In this document: piece after piece, positions 30,908 through 43,094 of the stretch
Position numbering within the stretch: the stretch's first letter is position 1
How the letters are laid out: every line of letters starts with the position of its first letter
Assembly (NCBI GenBank): GCA_037042915.1
Contig: CM073202.1
Coordinates: 124,001 to 188,000, forward strand
Reading direction: 5' to 3'
DNA: 64,000 nt
Origin: Auricularia sp. M13
Lineage: Eukaryota > Basidiomycota > Agaricomycetes > Auriculariales > Auriculariaceae
Position numbers and translations under genes: made by a program
Notes under the pieces: model-generated
Database searches by the model: none
Told to the model about the DNA's origin: nothing
Seen by the model: the letters and a program-made list of their open reading frames with translations, nothing else

Positions 30908-31435
30908 ATGCGCTTTTCATCTACGGCCATCCCCACCATCTTCTTTCTGGCGTCCTCCATTGCGGCTCAGCAAGTCCCATCTGACGCCGATAACGTCTGT
31001 TTCGCTCGCTGTGTAGTGGATGCACACACCGTCAACCCCGCCGATTTTGACTCGTGCAACCCCTCTTCATTGAACGCGTTCAGTCCCTGTCGAGCTTCTT
31101 CCTGGCTCTCGTGCTGACCATTGTATTACCCACAGAACCGCATTGCTGCAATGCGTCTGCGATTCGGACACGATTACCGCGGACATTGAAACATGCCTAA
31201 AAAGCTGCACTCCGCCAGCGTGGGAATTCCACAGACAGGCGTGCGCTGAGATAGGTAAGATCTATCCGAAGTAACATGTACCGGAGCATACAGTCTGATA
31301 CGATGCAACATTCCAGGAGCGTACGTACCTCCAGATGACGACGGCGGGGCGAAGAGCAGCGCCGATATCAGGATGAGACGAGGCTTCCTGGATGCTATCT
31401 TATTTGCTGTTTGTTCTCTCGTGGCTCCCCTGTGA
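30908..31435 (+). CDS. CFEM-like GPI-anchored cysteine-rich secreted protein (copy E)
   Basis: Exons 30908-31077, 31136-31254 and 31317-31435. Signal peptide (FFLASSIAAQQ), then VCFARC...DSC; exon 2 QCVC, TCLKSC, QAC; exon 3 GAYVPPDDDGG linker and hydrophobic end (LDAILFAVCSLVAPL). Both introns have GT donors; intron 2 (G|GTAAGA, phase 1) is the reference against which the GC donors of copies C, D and F stand out. It lies 240 bp left of the palindromic element. An eight-cysteine secreted protein of unknown function. Confidence 0.78.
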
Positions 31436-31449
31436 CTTGTAATTTATAC

Positions 31450-31678
31450 GCGCGTCTTTTTCTCTCCTCAGCTGAAAGCCCAAGGAGGCTCCTAACCTTT
31501 GTGAACAGAGATTCCGAGTGCCAACCGCTTGCCGGTACCACAATTTCAGAACCAATCAGACAGCTCACATAAGGGTAATACAAACCCGGTTCAAGGAAGT
31601 AAAGCAGCATGAAATGCAGAAGAGTTTCCGGAGGCAAACATCCGTCTTGGGCGGCTATCAGCGCGTCTTTTTCTCTCC
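31450..31678. repeat. 18-bp direct repeat next to the palindromic element
   Basis: GCGCGTCTTTTTCTCTCC occurs at 31450-31467 and again at 31661-31678, enclosing about 190 bp. The second copy contains the left target-site duplication of the large element. It may be the footprint of another, small insertion. Confidence 0.5.
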
Positions 31679-31789
31679 ACCTCATACAGATGCACGGGTC
31701 TGACGCTAACCCTATTTTTCCCCCCGAAAAAAAAGGCTAGCGTCAGACCCGCAGGCGCAAGCGCAATGGTTGCGAACTGGTTTATGGGT

Positions 31790-32265
31790 GCGCGGGTGGT
31801 ACTGCGGTCTGGTGTGCGGGTCCTTTTGTATGGTGCGCTTTGCATTGCGGCTGCCTGTATGCTACTGCGGTTTGCTCTGCGGGTGCTCAAATGCTATTGC
31901 GGTTCGGTTTGCGGGTGTGAAAATGGCCGCGCGGTCCGGCCTGCGGGTGCCCAAATGCTGCTGCGGTTCGCCCTGCGGGTTTGCAAATGGCAGTGCGGTC
32001 CGGCCTGCGCGTGCGCAGATGCTGCTGCGATTCGCCCTGCGGGTGCGCGGGTGCTGCTGCGGTTGGCATTGCGGTCCGGCCTGCGGGTGTGCGGATGCTG
32101 CCGCGGTTTGCCCTGCGGGTGCGCGGGTGCTGCTGCGGTTCTCGCTGCGGTGCGCGGATGCTGCTGCGATTGGCATTGCGGTTTGGATTGCGGGTGCGCA
32201 TATGCCACTGCGGTTGCCCTTGCGGTCCACCCTGCGGGTGCGCCCCTTCCGGCACATCCCGGTGC
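31790..32265. repeat. GC-rich minisatellite, left arm
   Basis: Imperfect repeats of about 25-30 nt built from TGCGGGTGCGCGGATGCTG and CTGCTGCGGTT. Mirrored on the opposite strand at about 37287-37762. The periodicity keeps several frames open, giving spurious Cys/Ala/Arg-rich translations. Confidence 0.75.
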
Positions 32266-32532
32266 TGCACGGAATGGCACCGCCGCCTCCGCTGCCGCCG
32301 GAAACGGCCGGAAATTGCCGAACGTCGTCGCCGCCGCCGCTGCCGCCGGAAATCGCCGGAATCGTCGCCATCGCCGCCACCGGTCGTCACCGGCGCTTAT
32401 TTTCTTAAAAAAAAAACATTTTTACACTAAAACAAAAAATGTTCCAATTGAGGTTCTTGACATTAATACAGCTATTAAATATACGACTACTGTAGCGCAC
32501 AGTGAATGACTTCTGGTAGTTAAATAAACTCA

Positions 32533-33365
32533 ATGCAGGTGCAGGTGCAGCCGCAACCGCAACCGCAACCGCAGTTGCAGTTGCACCAGCAGGGATCATC
32601 TATATGGGCTCTGTTGGTCTTGTTGTCTGAATAGCGGTCCAGGCCAAGATTAGACGAGAGGCTCTTGTGATGAATTAGCAAGCTGATAATAAGGGGGGAA
32701 ATAATAGATAGACCCAGAATCTTACTGTCAGCCAAGTATCAAGAAGCCTGGACCCTTGTAACATGTTGTAAGGCTGTTTGTGGCAGCAACAATGCATGCG
32801 CACCCGCACGTGCACCCACACTCGCAACCGCACCCGCACCTGCACCCACACCCGCAACCGCAGCTGCAGCCGCACCCGCACCCGCAACTTGTCATCAGTC
32901 CGAGTCACCCTACTCAGGCATCCAATTCTAAGCTTCAGCTACATCATGGATCAATAGAGAAGGACAATCCGAGACATGAGCCAAGCTTTCAGCGTTTCCC
33001 GAGGTTTCCGGAATCTGCCACAGGCTTTGTGTGTGCAGGGAGAATACTTCCGAACATCTGACATCGGAATTTGCCGCAGCGCCAGCCCTTGAATGATTTC
33101 GATGCACAATAATGGCAATTTCATAAGTCTCTAAACTGTATAGGTTGAACCATGGTGTCTGACAGTTGTGAGTGTCCACACCCGCAACCGCACCCACACC
33201 TGCACCCGCACCCGCACCCGCAACCGCAGTCGTAACCGCAGGCGCACCCGCACCCGCAAGCATTCAGACTACCACTATTTTTTCCTTCATCAATCTGTAC
33301 ACCCGCAACCGCAACCGCAGCTGCACCCGCACCCGCACCCGCAATCGCAACCGCAATTACAGCTG
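32533..33365. repeat. CCGCAA/CCCGCA hexamer tracts, left arm
   Basis: Four tracts at about 32533-32585, 32800-32890, 33177-33262 and 33300-33365. Mirror tracts GCGGTT/GCGGGT lie at about 36180-36250, 36295-36370, 36655-36750 and 36955-37018, with different unit numbers between arms. Confidence 0.7.
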
Positions 33366-36300
33366 TAGACACTCACATAATCAACTATGTCACACAGGAA
33401 CAGCACTAGGATGGTGGAATGCACCTTGAGTCCCAACTGCGATAAGAGTGCATCACAGATCACAACTTTCAAGGAATGGCTAAGGAAACTGCAGCAGAAC
33501 TCAAATACAAACAGCATTGCGAGAGCCACTAAGCCAGAAGTCTTGAATTAGAATGAGCATCCCAATTTTCACTATGAACCCAGCACATCAAAATAATCAA
33601 AAGGTAATGAATCAGTAGTGGCAATTACAAGGTGAAGTGAAATACAGCTCAAACCACATTAGAAATTGCAAGTATGATGGATTAGAAACAGCCTTACAAA
33701 CTGCGGTCAAATCCGACTCAAACCGCATTTGAAGTGAGCACATTATTACATTATAACAGACATCAGTACAATTCATTAGAACACAAGGGTAATAGCTCTG
33801 AGACAGCATTACAATTCAGGCCTGAAGCGCATCAGCACTCGCCTTCGAAGCAACATCACTAATGCGCATTAGTACAAAAATGTATTGGATCAGAGACAGC
33901 ATTAGCACTTGAACCTGAATCGCATTAGCAGTTGTATTGAAACAGACCTAGTGATGCGCATTAGCTCGCAGGTGTAATGGATTTGAACTCGCATTACAAC
34001 CACAAAGTAATCACATTAGCAACACATGTGTAATTGGATTACAAGCGTTATTAGAACTCGCAATGTAATGGGCATTAGGCCGAAAATGTAACACATGAGA
34101 CACAGGAGAAACTCATGGTTTGGCTTCTGTGGCCTCCCATGTGTTCATTGGGTTAGTCCCACCCTCCTGACGCAATATCAGGATCCCAGATGCTGAGGGA
34201 AGTGAGTTTTGCTTGCTTCAACTGAAGGAGGAGGATGGCCATTCCCTTCCCATATACTGCTTGGATTGCACAGCTTCAATGGTCAAAACTACTTGTATTA
34301 TGCCTCTCTAGCCTTCCCAGATAGGGTATGACAAACAAATGAGGTGGGGAGGCTGGGTGCAAATGCGCATTTTTGATGGGGAAAGGACATTGCACCCAGA
34401 GAGACCCCTCCAACAGTATCTTTCGCAAACTTGCACGTGCAATATAGAGTATAAACAAAGCCTTGAGACGCTTGGTGCCTTGGTGAATGTTTCGAAACTG
34501 TTTCTTAGTGCAACTGCTCGCATTTTTGCCCCCCTGAGCTCACTGACCTTGCTCCCCGCCTTCTATTCACAATCTAACACTCCCCATGTGGTGTATAGTG
34601 CTCATATACAATGCTCAAGAAGTTTGAAGTTGAACGGATCACAGGTGGTTGAGATATGACCTGCGCATGTCTGGAAAGTGAGTTGTAGCCAGTTTCACCA
34701 AGAATTGCACATGCAAGCCACCCACCTCTCAGCAACATGCATCTCCCACATCAAGAAGTGCTCTAAACCATTGAATATGAGACTCTGAACAACTTTGTGG
34801 GTGAGGGAGGCATGTTTCCAAATGCTGGGGTAGGTTGCATGTGCAATTCTTGGTGAAACTGGCTACAACTCACTTTCCAGACATGCGCAGGTCATATCTC
34901 ACCCACCCGTGATCCGTTCAACTTCAAACTTCTTGAGCATTGTATATGAGCACTATACACTACATTGGGAGTGTTAGATTGCGAATAGAAGGCAGGGAGC
35001 ACGGTCAGTGAGCTCAGGGGGGCAAAAATGCGAGCAGTTGCACCAAGAAACAGTTTCGAAACATTCACCAAGGCACCAAGCGTCTCAAGGCTTTGTTCAT
35101 ACTCTATATTGCACATGCAAGTTTGCGAAAGATACTGTTGGAGGGGTCTCTCTGGGTGCAAGGTTCTTTCCCCATCAAAAAGGGGCACTTGCACCGAGCC
35201 TCCCCACTGCACTCAATCAACTAGCCTCGAGTGGGATAAACTAAATAATCACAATACAAGTAACTTTGACCATTGAAGCTTAACGATTGAAGCAGGTCTT
35301 CATGACTTAGTGCTCCACCCATTTCCCTCATCTGAGGCAGACAAACCTTACCCCCCACAGCATTCCAAGGCACCAAACCTCGCTCACATGCTGAAATCAA
35401 CCATATAAGTCTATGGGGTTATCCCTGACCATGCCTGAGTGGTTCTCACATAAGCCATGTACTACATTTTAGGCCTAATGCGCACTACATTGCGAGTTCT
35501 AATGACGCTTGTAATCCAATTACACATGTGTTGCTAATGCGATTACTTTGCGGTTGTAATGCGACTTCAAATCCATTACATCTGCGAGCTAATGCGCATC
35601 ACTAGGTCTGTTTCAATACAACTGCTAATGCGATTCAGGTTCAAGTGCTAATGCTGTCTCTGATCCATTACATTTTTGTACTAATGCGCATTAGTGATGT
35701 TGCTTCGAAGGCGAGTGCTGATGCGCTTCAGGCCTGAATTGTAATCTATTACACTTGTGTTCTAATGAATTGTACTGATGTCTGTTATAATGTAATAATG
35801 TGCTCACTTCTAATGCGGTTTGAGCCGGATTTGACCGCAGTTTGTAAGGCTGTTTCTAATCCATCATACTTGCGATTTCTAATGTGGTTTGAGCTGTATT
35901 TCACTGCACCTTGTAATTGCCACTACTGATCCATTACCTTTGATTATTGTGATGTGCTGGGTTCATAGTGAAAATTGGGCTGCTCATTCTAATTCAAAAC
36001 TTCTGGCTTAGTGGCTCTCGCAATGCTGTTTGTATTTGAGTTCTAATGCGGCTTCTTAGGCCATTCCTTGAAAGTTGTGATCTGTGTTGAACTCTTATTG
36101 CAGTTGGCACTCGAGGTGCATTCCACCATCCTAGTGCTGTGCCTTTGTAACATAGTCGATTATGTGAGTGTCTACAGCTGTAATTGCAGGTGCAATTGCA
36201 ATTGCGGGTGCAATTGCGGTTGCGGTTGCAGTTGCAGCTGCGGTTGCGGGCATACAGATTGATGAAGGAAAAAATAATGGTAGTCTGAATGCTTGCGGGT

Positions 36301-37882
36301 GCGGGTGCGCCTGCGGTTACGACTGCGGTTGCGGGTGCGGTTGCGGGTGTGGTTGCGGGTGTGGACACTCGCAACTGTCAGACACCATGGTTCAACCTAT
36401 ACAGTTTAGAGACTTATGAAATTGCCATTATTGTGCATCGAAATCATTCAAGGGCTGGCGCTGCGGCAAATTCCGATGTCAGATGTTCGGAAGTATTCTC
36501 CCTGCACACACAAAGCCTGTGGCAGATTCCGGAAACCTCGGGAAACGCTGAAAGCTTGGCTCATGTCTCGGATTGTCCTTCTCTATTGATCCATGATGTA
36601 GCTGAAGCTTAGAATTGGATGCCTGAGTAGGGTGACTCGGACTGATGACAAGTTGCGGGTGCGGGTGCGGCTGCAGCTGCGGTTGCGGGTGTGGGTGCAG
36701 GTGCGGGTGCGGTTGCGAGTGTGGGTGCACGTGCGGGTGCGCATGCATCGTTGCTGCCACAAATAGCCTTACAACATGTTACAAGGGTCCAGGCTTCTTG
36801 ATACTTGGCCGACAGTAAGATTCTGGGTCTATCTATTATTTCCCACCTTATTCTCAGCTTGCTAATTCATCACAAGAGCCTCTCATCTAATCTTGGCCTG
36901 GACCGCTCTTCAGACAACAAGACCAACAGAGCCCATATAGATGATCCCTGCTGGTGCAACTGCAATTGCGGTTGCGGTTGCGGTTGCGGTTGCGGCTGCA
37001 CCTGCACCTGCACCTGCATTGAGTTTATTTAACTACCAGAAGTCATTCACTGTGCGCTACAGTAGTCGTATATTTAATAGCTGTATTAATGTCAAGAACC
37101 TCAATTGGAACATTTTTTGTTTTAGTGTAAAAATGTTTTTTTTTTAAGAAAATAAGCGCCGGTGACGACCGGTGGCGGCGATGGCGACGATTCCGGCGAT
37201 TTCCGGCGGCAGCGGCGGCGGCGACGACGTTCGGCAATTTCCGGCCGTTTCCGGCGGCAGCGGAGGCGGCGGTGCCATTCCGTGCAGCACCGGGATGTGC
37301 CGGAAGGGGCGCACCCGCAGGGTGGACCGCAAGGGCAACCGCAGTGGCATATGCGCACCCGCAATCCAAACCGCAATGCCAATCGCAGCAGCATCCGCGA
37401 CCGCAGCGAGAACCGCAGCAGCACCCGCGCACCCGCAGGGCAAACCGCGGCAGCATCCGCACACCCGCAGGCCGGACCGCAATGCCAACCGCAGCAGCAC
37501 CCGCGCACCCGCAGGGCGAATCGCAGCAGCATCTGCGCACGCGCAGGCCGGACCGCACTGCCATTTGCAAACCCGCAGGGCGAACCGCAGCAGCATTTGG
37601 GCACCCGCAGGCCGGACCGCGCGGCCATTTTCACACCCGCAAACCGAACCGCAATAGCATTTGAGCACCCGCAGAGCAAACCGCAGTAGCATACAGGCAG
37701 CCGCAATGCAAAGCGCACCATACAAAAGGACCCGCACACCAGACCGCACTACCACCCGCGCACCCATAAACCAGCGCGCAACCATTGCGGTTGCGCCTGC
37801 GGGTCTGACGCTAGCCTTTTTTTTCGGGGGGGAAAAATAGGGTTAGCGTCAGGCCCGTGCATCTGTATGAGGTGTTTCTCTC

Positions 37883-38742
37883 CTATCTACCTACCTACCT
37901 CCGTTGAAACGGAAACCCCAGCACCGCGCGGGTCCGGTCAAGCCGCGAAGAGCATACACTGGTCGTTCTGTTGCGTACGAGCTCGCTCTGGAGCGATGGT
38001 ATAGCGCAATAAATCGGGGGCAGGGGTCCTGGGGCGCGGACCTCTATGGAGGCTCTAGTCCGCCCCAGGGAGAAGACACGGTTTCCTGATGGCTGATCTA
38101 TACGGACTACTCTGCTGATTCGTTCTCGCGTCACTCTGACATGAGTCCAACGCTCCCTGTTCAAGGCAGCCTTGCGCGAGCTCGATATGCTCTATGCGTG
38201 ATGTTCATAGCTCTCATGAGTCGGAAGGGGTCAAGCACAAGCATAAAACCGACTCGAAGCGACAGTAAACTCCGTTACGTCCGCGCCAAGCGCATCATTT
38301 CCGGACGGATATTCAAATGGCGCGCGCCTCTTTTCCTTTCCCGCCTCGAGCCCTCGCAAAACATCGTAGATTCCGTCCAATGCAGTACAGACGCGTCAAT
38401 TGCGATTGTGCACAGACTAGGCTTGACGTCTGGCGAATGAGGACCGTCGTGCGCGCTGAATCTACCCGCCAACGCGCTTTTTTCGTCGCACCAGCCGTTC
38501 TTTCTCGGGGGTCCTCGCTCTAGCGCTTGTGCTTGCTCTTCAGGTTCCTGGTCTGAACGTCAGCAAACCGCCCCTGCCGGCTCCTTTCTGTCTAGCTTCT
38601 GTCAAATCACCAAATCACCATCCGGTCACAACCAAGAGAGGCTGGCGCTTGATGGTCGGGCGGGATGGCAGGTGAACGCCGATGTCATTGCACGGCCTGG
38701 ATACAAAAGTTCATCGACTGCCATCATCAGATACCCCACAAG
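37883..38742. other. Intergenic
   Basis: Flank of the palindromic element and promoter of copy F. A short hairpin (CGCGGACCTC...GAGGCTCTAGTCCGC) near 38035; no gene supported. Confidence 0.35.
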
Positions 38743-39255
38743 ATGCGCCTGTACTCGATGTCTCTCCTCGTTGGTATTGCTCTATTCTCCGCGTCTTCGG
38801 CGCAGACGGCCGGCATAGACACGACGAAATGCATCGATCCGTGCCTCGATCAACAACTCGTGACCAAGGCAGGTGATTACAAGGCTTGCGCGTCCCTGTT
38901 GAAGGTCGCCAGCACCAAACCGTCAGTTCGCTACATCACCATCTGGACCGTTGGCTCAAAATGTCTTTTCACAGAAACGAGACTATTCAATGCATCTGCA
39001 ACTCGGACGTCATAATCAACGACCTCAGGCCGTGTCTGAACAACTGCAGCGCACAGGCTTTTAACGACGTCAAAACCATATGCGCCAGCGTAGGCGCGTT
39101 CTTATCCCGTGTATTGATTCGGCTTCGGTCTGACGTACCGCGACATCTTAGGAGCGCGCGTCCCTGAAGGCAACGCGGACGTCTCGGTGCGACTCGGGCG
39201 GCTCTCGCTGGCGGTCCTCCTGACGGGTCCTCTGTCATTAATGGTCCTTGTTTGA
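38743..39255 (+). CDS. CFEM-like GPI-anchored cysteine-rich secreted protein (copy F)
   Basis: Exons 38743-38921, 38975-39095 and 39152-39255. Signal peptide (GIALFSASSAQ), KCIDPC...KAC; exon 2 QCIC, PCLNNC, IC; exon 3 GARVPEGN linker and hydrophobic tail (LSLAVLLTGPLSLMVLV). Intron 1 is phase 2 with GTCAGT. Intron 2 (39096-39151) is most simply a GC-AG intron (GTAG|GCGCGT); a GT donor 19 nt further on would also keep frame but leaves only a 37-nt intron and adds six residues. Followed 394 bp later by copy G in the same direction. Confidence 0.75.
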
Positions 39256-39648
39256 ATGGTCATGACACCTTGCCGGCGTGTACATTCGGCTTCGCCGCCC
39301 CCGCCCTCTGAGAAAGCTCAACATTGCTCCTCCCAAAGCTGAGCCCCTGCCTGCGCGTGCTGAGAGTACTTTCCACTGTTCTCGGGCCTTTCCTCCACTA
39401 CTAAAACTTGTGTCTCACCGGTTCCCCGAATTCTTGCGCGCATTCGGTGGTACGTAATGAAGGGATAGCCGCTCAGCGCCCGCCGCACCACAGCACATCC
39501 GTATTGCGTTCCCGCACTTCTACCTACGGACTGACAAGAATTCTTTTCAGCGACCGCAGCTGAGCGCTCGGTTGCAGTCCCGGTGCGATTGCTATAAACA
39601 GCCACAGCCCTGACACGGTGCTGAGCTAGAATCAGCTAGCAGGTTAAC
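39256..39648. other. Intergenic between tandem copies F and G
   Basis: Nothing recognised except the presumed promoter of copy G; CTATAAACAG at about 39590 may be its TATA region. Confidence 0.4.
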
Positions 39649-40164
39649 ATGCGGCATCATCACCTGCACCTCGTGGCGTTTACCCTCCTTGCGTCGCTCC
39701 CAGCGGTGCTGGCGTCGTCGTCCAGCGACGATGCGAAGTGCCTGCAGAACTGTGTCGGCCAGGCATCGCTCGATAATCAAGATGCCGCGCAGTCATGCAC
39801 AAAATCTGTTGAGTGCGTCACTTTTCATTTGTGTAGCACGGGCAAGGAGGTGGACTCACGTGTGCTCTAAACCGAAGTGTCGATACTATCAAGTGCATCT
39901 GCGGCTCTTCGGTGCTGATTAATGCGATGGGGTCATGCGTTCGCGATCGCTGCGACTCCAAGGTGCAGCAGTATTTCGAGCAGCAGTGCGCGGGCTCAGG
40001 TGAGCACGCCTTGCTTCCTTCGTCGCTCCCAGTATCACTCATATTACCCCGGTCGCCAAGGGAATGTCCCTGCTAACAATGTCGTGGGAAGACATGGAGG
40101 CCTTCCCTCGACTTGGTTGCGGTTGGCAGCAGTTGGGAGCATGATGATTCTCGTCGTAGGCTAA
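39649..40164 (+). CDS. CFEM-like GPI-anchored cysteine-rich secreted protein (copy G)
   Basis: Exons 39649-39812, 39878-39999 and 40061-40164. Signal peptide (FTLLASLPAVLASS), KCLQNC...QSC; exon 2 KCIC, SCVRDRC (one more codon than C-x3-C only if the arginines are counted; spacing is C-x3-C), QQC; exon 3 GNVPANN linker and hydrophobic end (LAAVGSMMILVVG). Donors GTGCGT and GTGAGC, both GT; intron phases 2 and 1. Same plan as the other copies; function unknown. Confidence 0.75.
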
Positions 40165-41491
40165 GAGAATCATTCTGGAGACCAATACAGCGTAAAATCG
40201 TAGAAGATACGCAATACACGATGAACTGAACGGACTACAGTATACTACACATGTACGCGCGTCGGCATTTACGTCACAAACAAACGAGGCCCAGAGCCCG
40301 TCCCCTGCCCGCAGAGAATTCCAGGAATGTATCACTGTCATGAGCAGAGTGTGACGTGCTTCTAGGTCGGGTATTCCTATCTCCATGAACGAGTGCGATT
40401 GAATTGCCGTTTGCGGCGAAGGATCAGCGTGAAATATTGAATGTCGAGCAAGGGGTACGCAGTTGTTAAGCGCCCGGAAGCAACTGGGAGGGGGAGGGTC
40501 CCCCGCAGATGCTGTTATGGGATTTTTTTAATATCTTGAATTATTTTTTGGGGATGGTTGAGAGAATTGGTTTAGCTTTTTAGAGGTGATATATCCCATT
40601 TCTAAGCATCTCATGTAGGTAAAGCAGCTGAATTCACAGAATAATACTTTGCAGTCCGTTTTCGGCACATTGCCTCCGACACCGGAATCAGACGGACGGC
40701 CGTTCACTGTGCATTGCAAAGGCAATCATCTTATACAGTGGCTGTGGCAATCTTAAAGAGATGTATGTGGGTATTTATGAGAGATACGGTTGGCTTCATC
40801 CCATACAGAGGGCCATGGGCAGTACAAAATCCTCCTCAACCACTCTCGGCAAGCCTTGCTGAGGGGAGTCGTGCCCAAGCAATAGTCCTTCATCGTCTCG
40901 GCTTTCTTATACATTGCCTCGTCAATATCTGCTGTCAATTGGGGTGCTAACACCCTGGTATCACAATTCCTGAACCCTAGTTCAGGTCTCTCAATTCATT
41001 CCTGCGGATTTTCCCGAAACGTTGACTTTGAAATTTTAATGTCCGCTTTTGGTAACTTCTTTCCGCTATGACCGTTGTAGCAACGATGCGCTTTGCGCTG
41101 ACTCGCACGCTCTATTTCATGTTCGTCGATCCCCACTCCCTCCTTATGGGCGATCCGCTTCTTGGTTTGTTGTTGGCTTCTTTTCGTCCGAGCTCCCCAT
41201 CCTGTCTGTCTTACTACTGCGCATACGCAACCGTTCAGTATTTCGGCCCGCATACGCTACGCTCTGGCATCCATCATAATATGCTTAACGTACCTGCATT
41301 GTTGCGATCTGAGCGCAGTGTTCGAGCGCACTGCTCCTCCATATTCTTTGAGTCTGGTCCAACCTCTGGTCGTAGCGCCGCTCAGTCACAGCATGATTCA
41401 TCTCCCGTCCTTGTCTTCGCTATAAATATCAGGAACAACCCGTTTCTCTACACCCCCATCCCACCGTGAGATCTACCTTGACCAATTACGT
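40165..41491. other. Intergenic
   Basis: No gene supported. The minus strand at 40753-40953 is open (REWLRRILYCPWPSVW) but isolated. A poly-purine/poly-T stretch at 40490-40560 resembles one at 42430-42500 and could mark a shared small repeat. Confidence 0.35.
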
Positions 41492-42038
41492 ATGGCTGCC
41501 CCTTCCATTCCCACGTCTTCTCTCGGTGCTAGTAGCGAACAAGATTATCAAGCGTTTTACGAAAGATCGTGAATGTGAGAAACAATTACTACTAATAGTC
41601 TGCCGTGTCGCTAAATCTGTGCACTACCGTCGCTACTGTGTATTATGACGATTTGCGCTTCTCCAAATGGACGATGGTGCGACGGCCTGGCGAGACAAGG
41701 GTTGTAGTAAGTGCTATACACGACTTGTTCCTGGCGTCCATAATCCCATCTCCTCGTAGGCCGAGACGTTCTCAGAGATCTACGACACAACAAAAGGTCT
41801 GGAGCTTCCTCGATCGAAGATGAGCTTCATTGCGCCCGAGAATCTCAAGAACGGCGACCTCGTTTTGGTCGATGCGACTGTTCATCGCTATCACAAGCAC
41901 AAGGACGGCAAGAAGACGGTTTATACTGAGTGGATTGCCAACTTCAACCTCAAATGGATTGCGCTCCTCGACGACAGTCTCCCCGAGGTTGCAAAGGCGA
42001 GCACTTCCGCCAACGAGGAGATTGAGCTTTCGTTCTAA
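41492..42038 (+). CDS. Small conserved basidiomycete hypothetical protein
   Basis: Start proposed at 41492 (MAAPSIPTS...EQDYQAFYE). A middle exon codes FSKWTMVRRPGETRVV and ends at a GTAAGT donor at 41708. The last exon, 41760-42038, codes ETFSEIYDTTKGLELPRSKM, then APENLKNGDLVLVDATVHRY and an acidic end (EEIELSF). I know this order, ending in GDLVLV.A.V.RY, from small basidiomycete proteins of unknown function that often sit near or inside mobile elements. No acceptor could be identified for the middle exon, so either the first junction is unusual or the gene is damaged. Confidence 0.55.
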
Positions 42039-43094
42039 AGCTCTTACCGTTGCTGTGAGTACAGTGTAATGACCATATCTTCATTTGCTGAATACAATCC
42101 CAGCGCTTGTTTTGTACACATCGCCACTCCGTGAATTTTGCCCGCTTGGGATTTTACAGCGGAGTGGATTGTATATAGTTCCTTTCGTCGCTGCGGTCTT
42201 AGTTACTTTCATCTTCGGAATTACACTACTTTTCGATCGCGACACCTTTGACTCCGACTCCCAGACCTTAAAGACATCGGATCTGTTCGCTGTATTAGGC
42301 TCGCCGTAAGGGAGGGCTCAGGACACCCGTGCGCGCAGCACGGCCTTACCCTAAATAACTACAATCTCGAACGTGAACCTCGGGATCAATACGGCGTCCC
42401 AAATAGGGAACTGTCACCTGTCAGGTCACGTGACAGAGGGGGAGGGGGTCGCTCGAGAGTCATTATGGAATTTTTCGGGACGGTGCAGGAATTTTTTTTT
42501 TGCCACCCCCTTGATGTCGAGTATGATCGTGTCTCAATGCATACACGTGGCGAAGGCCATGATTTGCCGCATTGATATGTGGGGATACATGTTGAGAGGG
42601 CGTTACTCAACTTGGCTTTTTTGCCGTCTGTGGAAATGGCGTGATGGCCCAGTCAAAACTCAGGGTCTGTGCTTGCGGTGGCCACGGAGGTCGTGGCAGT
42701 CCCTCGGTCACCGCCCAAAAGTCTTCACCGTGATTCAAAATACCGATGAACCTCGGGTCCATGCTCGGCATAGTTTTAGAATACCGGTTTACATCGGAGC
42801 CGCGCTCGGCATGATGTTTGTATGTGTGCGACTGGAAAACGTCACCGGCAAAGATGCACTTCTCAGCACTGTTGAAATGCATCGAGAGTCAGTTCGTTGA
42901 AGAATTCGAGCTTCGAGCACTGAGCGCCGAACGGTGTGGATTGGCCGAGTTTAAAGCCTGACACATCCCCAGGAAGCGCTTGAACCGACGCGATACGAAC
43001 CAAGTGCGATAGCTAGGATTATACCGTACGCTGAGATTCTTTCGCAACATCCGAGCCGAGCTCTGAGCTTAATAATAATCGTGCTTGTAGTATA
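42039..43094. other. Intergenic
   Basis: Contains the palindrome CTGTCACCTGTCAGGTCACG region near 42412 and a poly-T tract; no gene supported. Left flank of the Pogo element. Confidence 0.4.

Larger units (their letters stand above)
31678..37874. mobile_element. 6.2-kb palindromic (foldback) transposable element
   Basis: Begins CACCTCATACAGATGC and ends with its reverse complement. It is flanked by an 8-bp direct repeat TTTCTCTC at 31670-31677 and 37875-37882, a target-site duplication as made by hAT-type (and some other) transposases. The two halves are reverse complements about a centre near 34776: the outer 1.8 kb of each arm is almost identical and the inner parts are more diverged, with a loop of roughly 118 bp (34717-34834). 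Inside are minisatellite arrays, GCGGTT-type hexamer tracts and AT-rich repeats, but no transposase: long open frames on both arms are translations of the minisatellite. It is therefore probably non-autonomous, mobilised in trans. Confidence 0.85.

Noticed and set aside
31766-32509. Long Cys/Ala/Arg-rich reading frames in the palindromic element (also 37043-37785)
   Set aside because: They are translations of the minisatellite; several frames on both strands are open at once and all show the same repeat.
36805-37147. Frames ending in Cys-rich NCGCGCGC-like tails
   Set aside because: Products of GCGGTT hexamer tracts, mirrored in the left arm.
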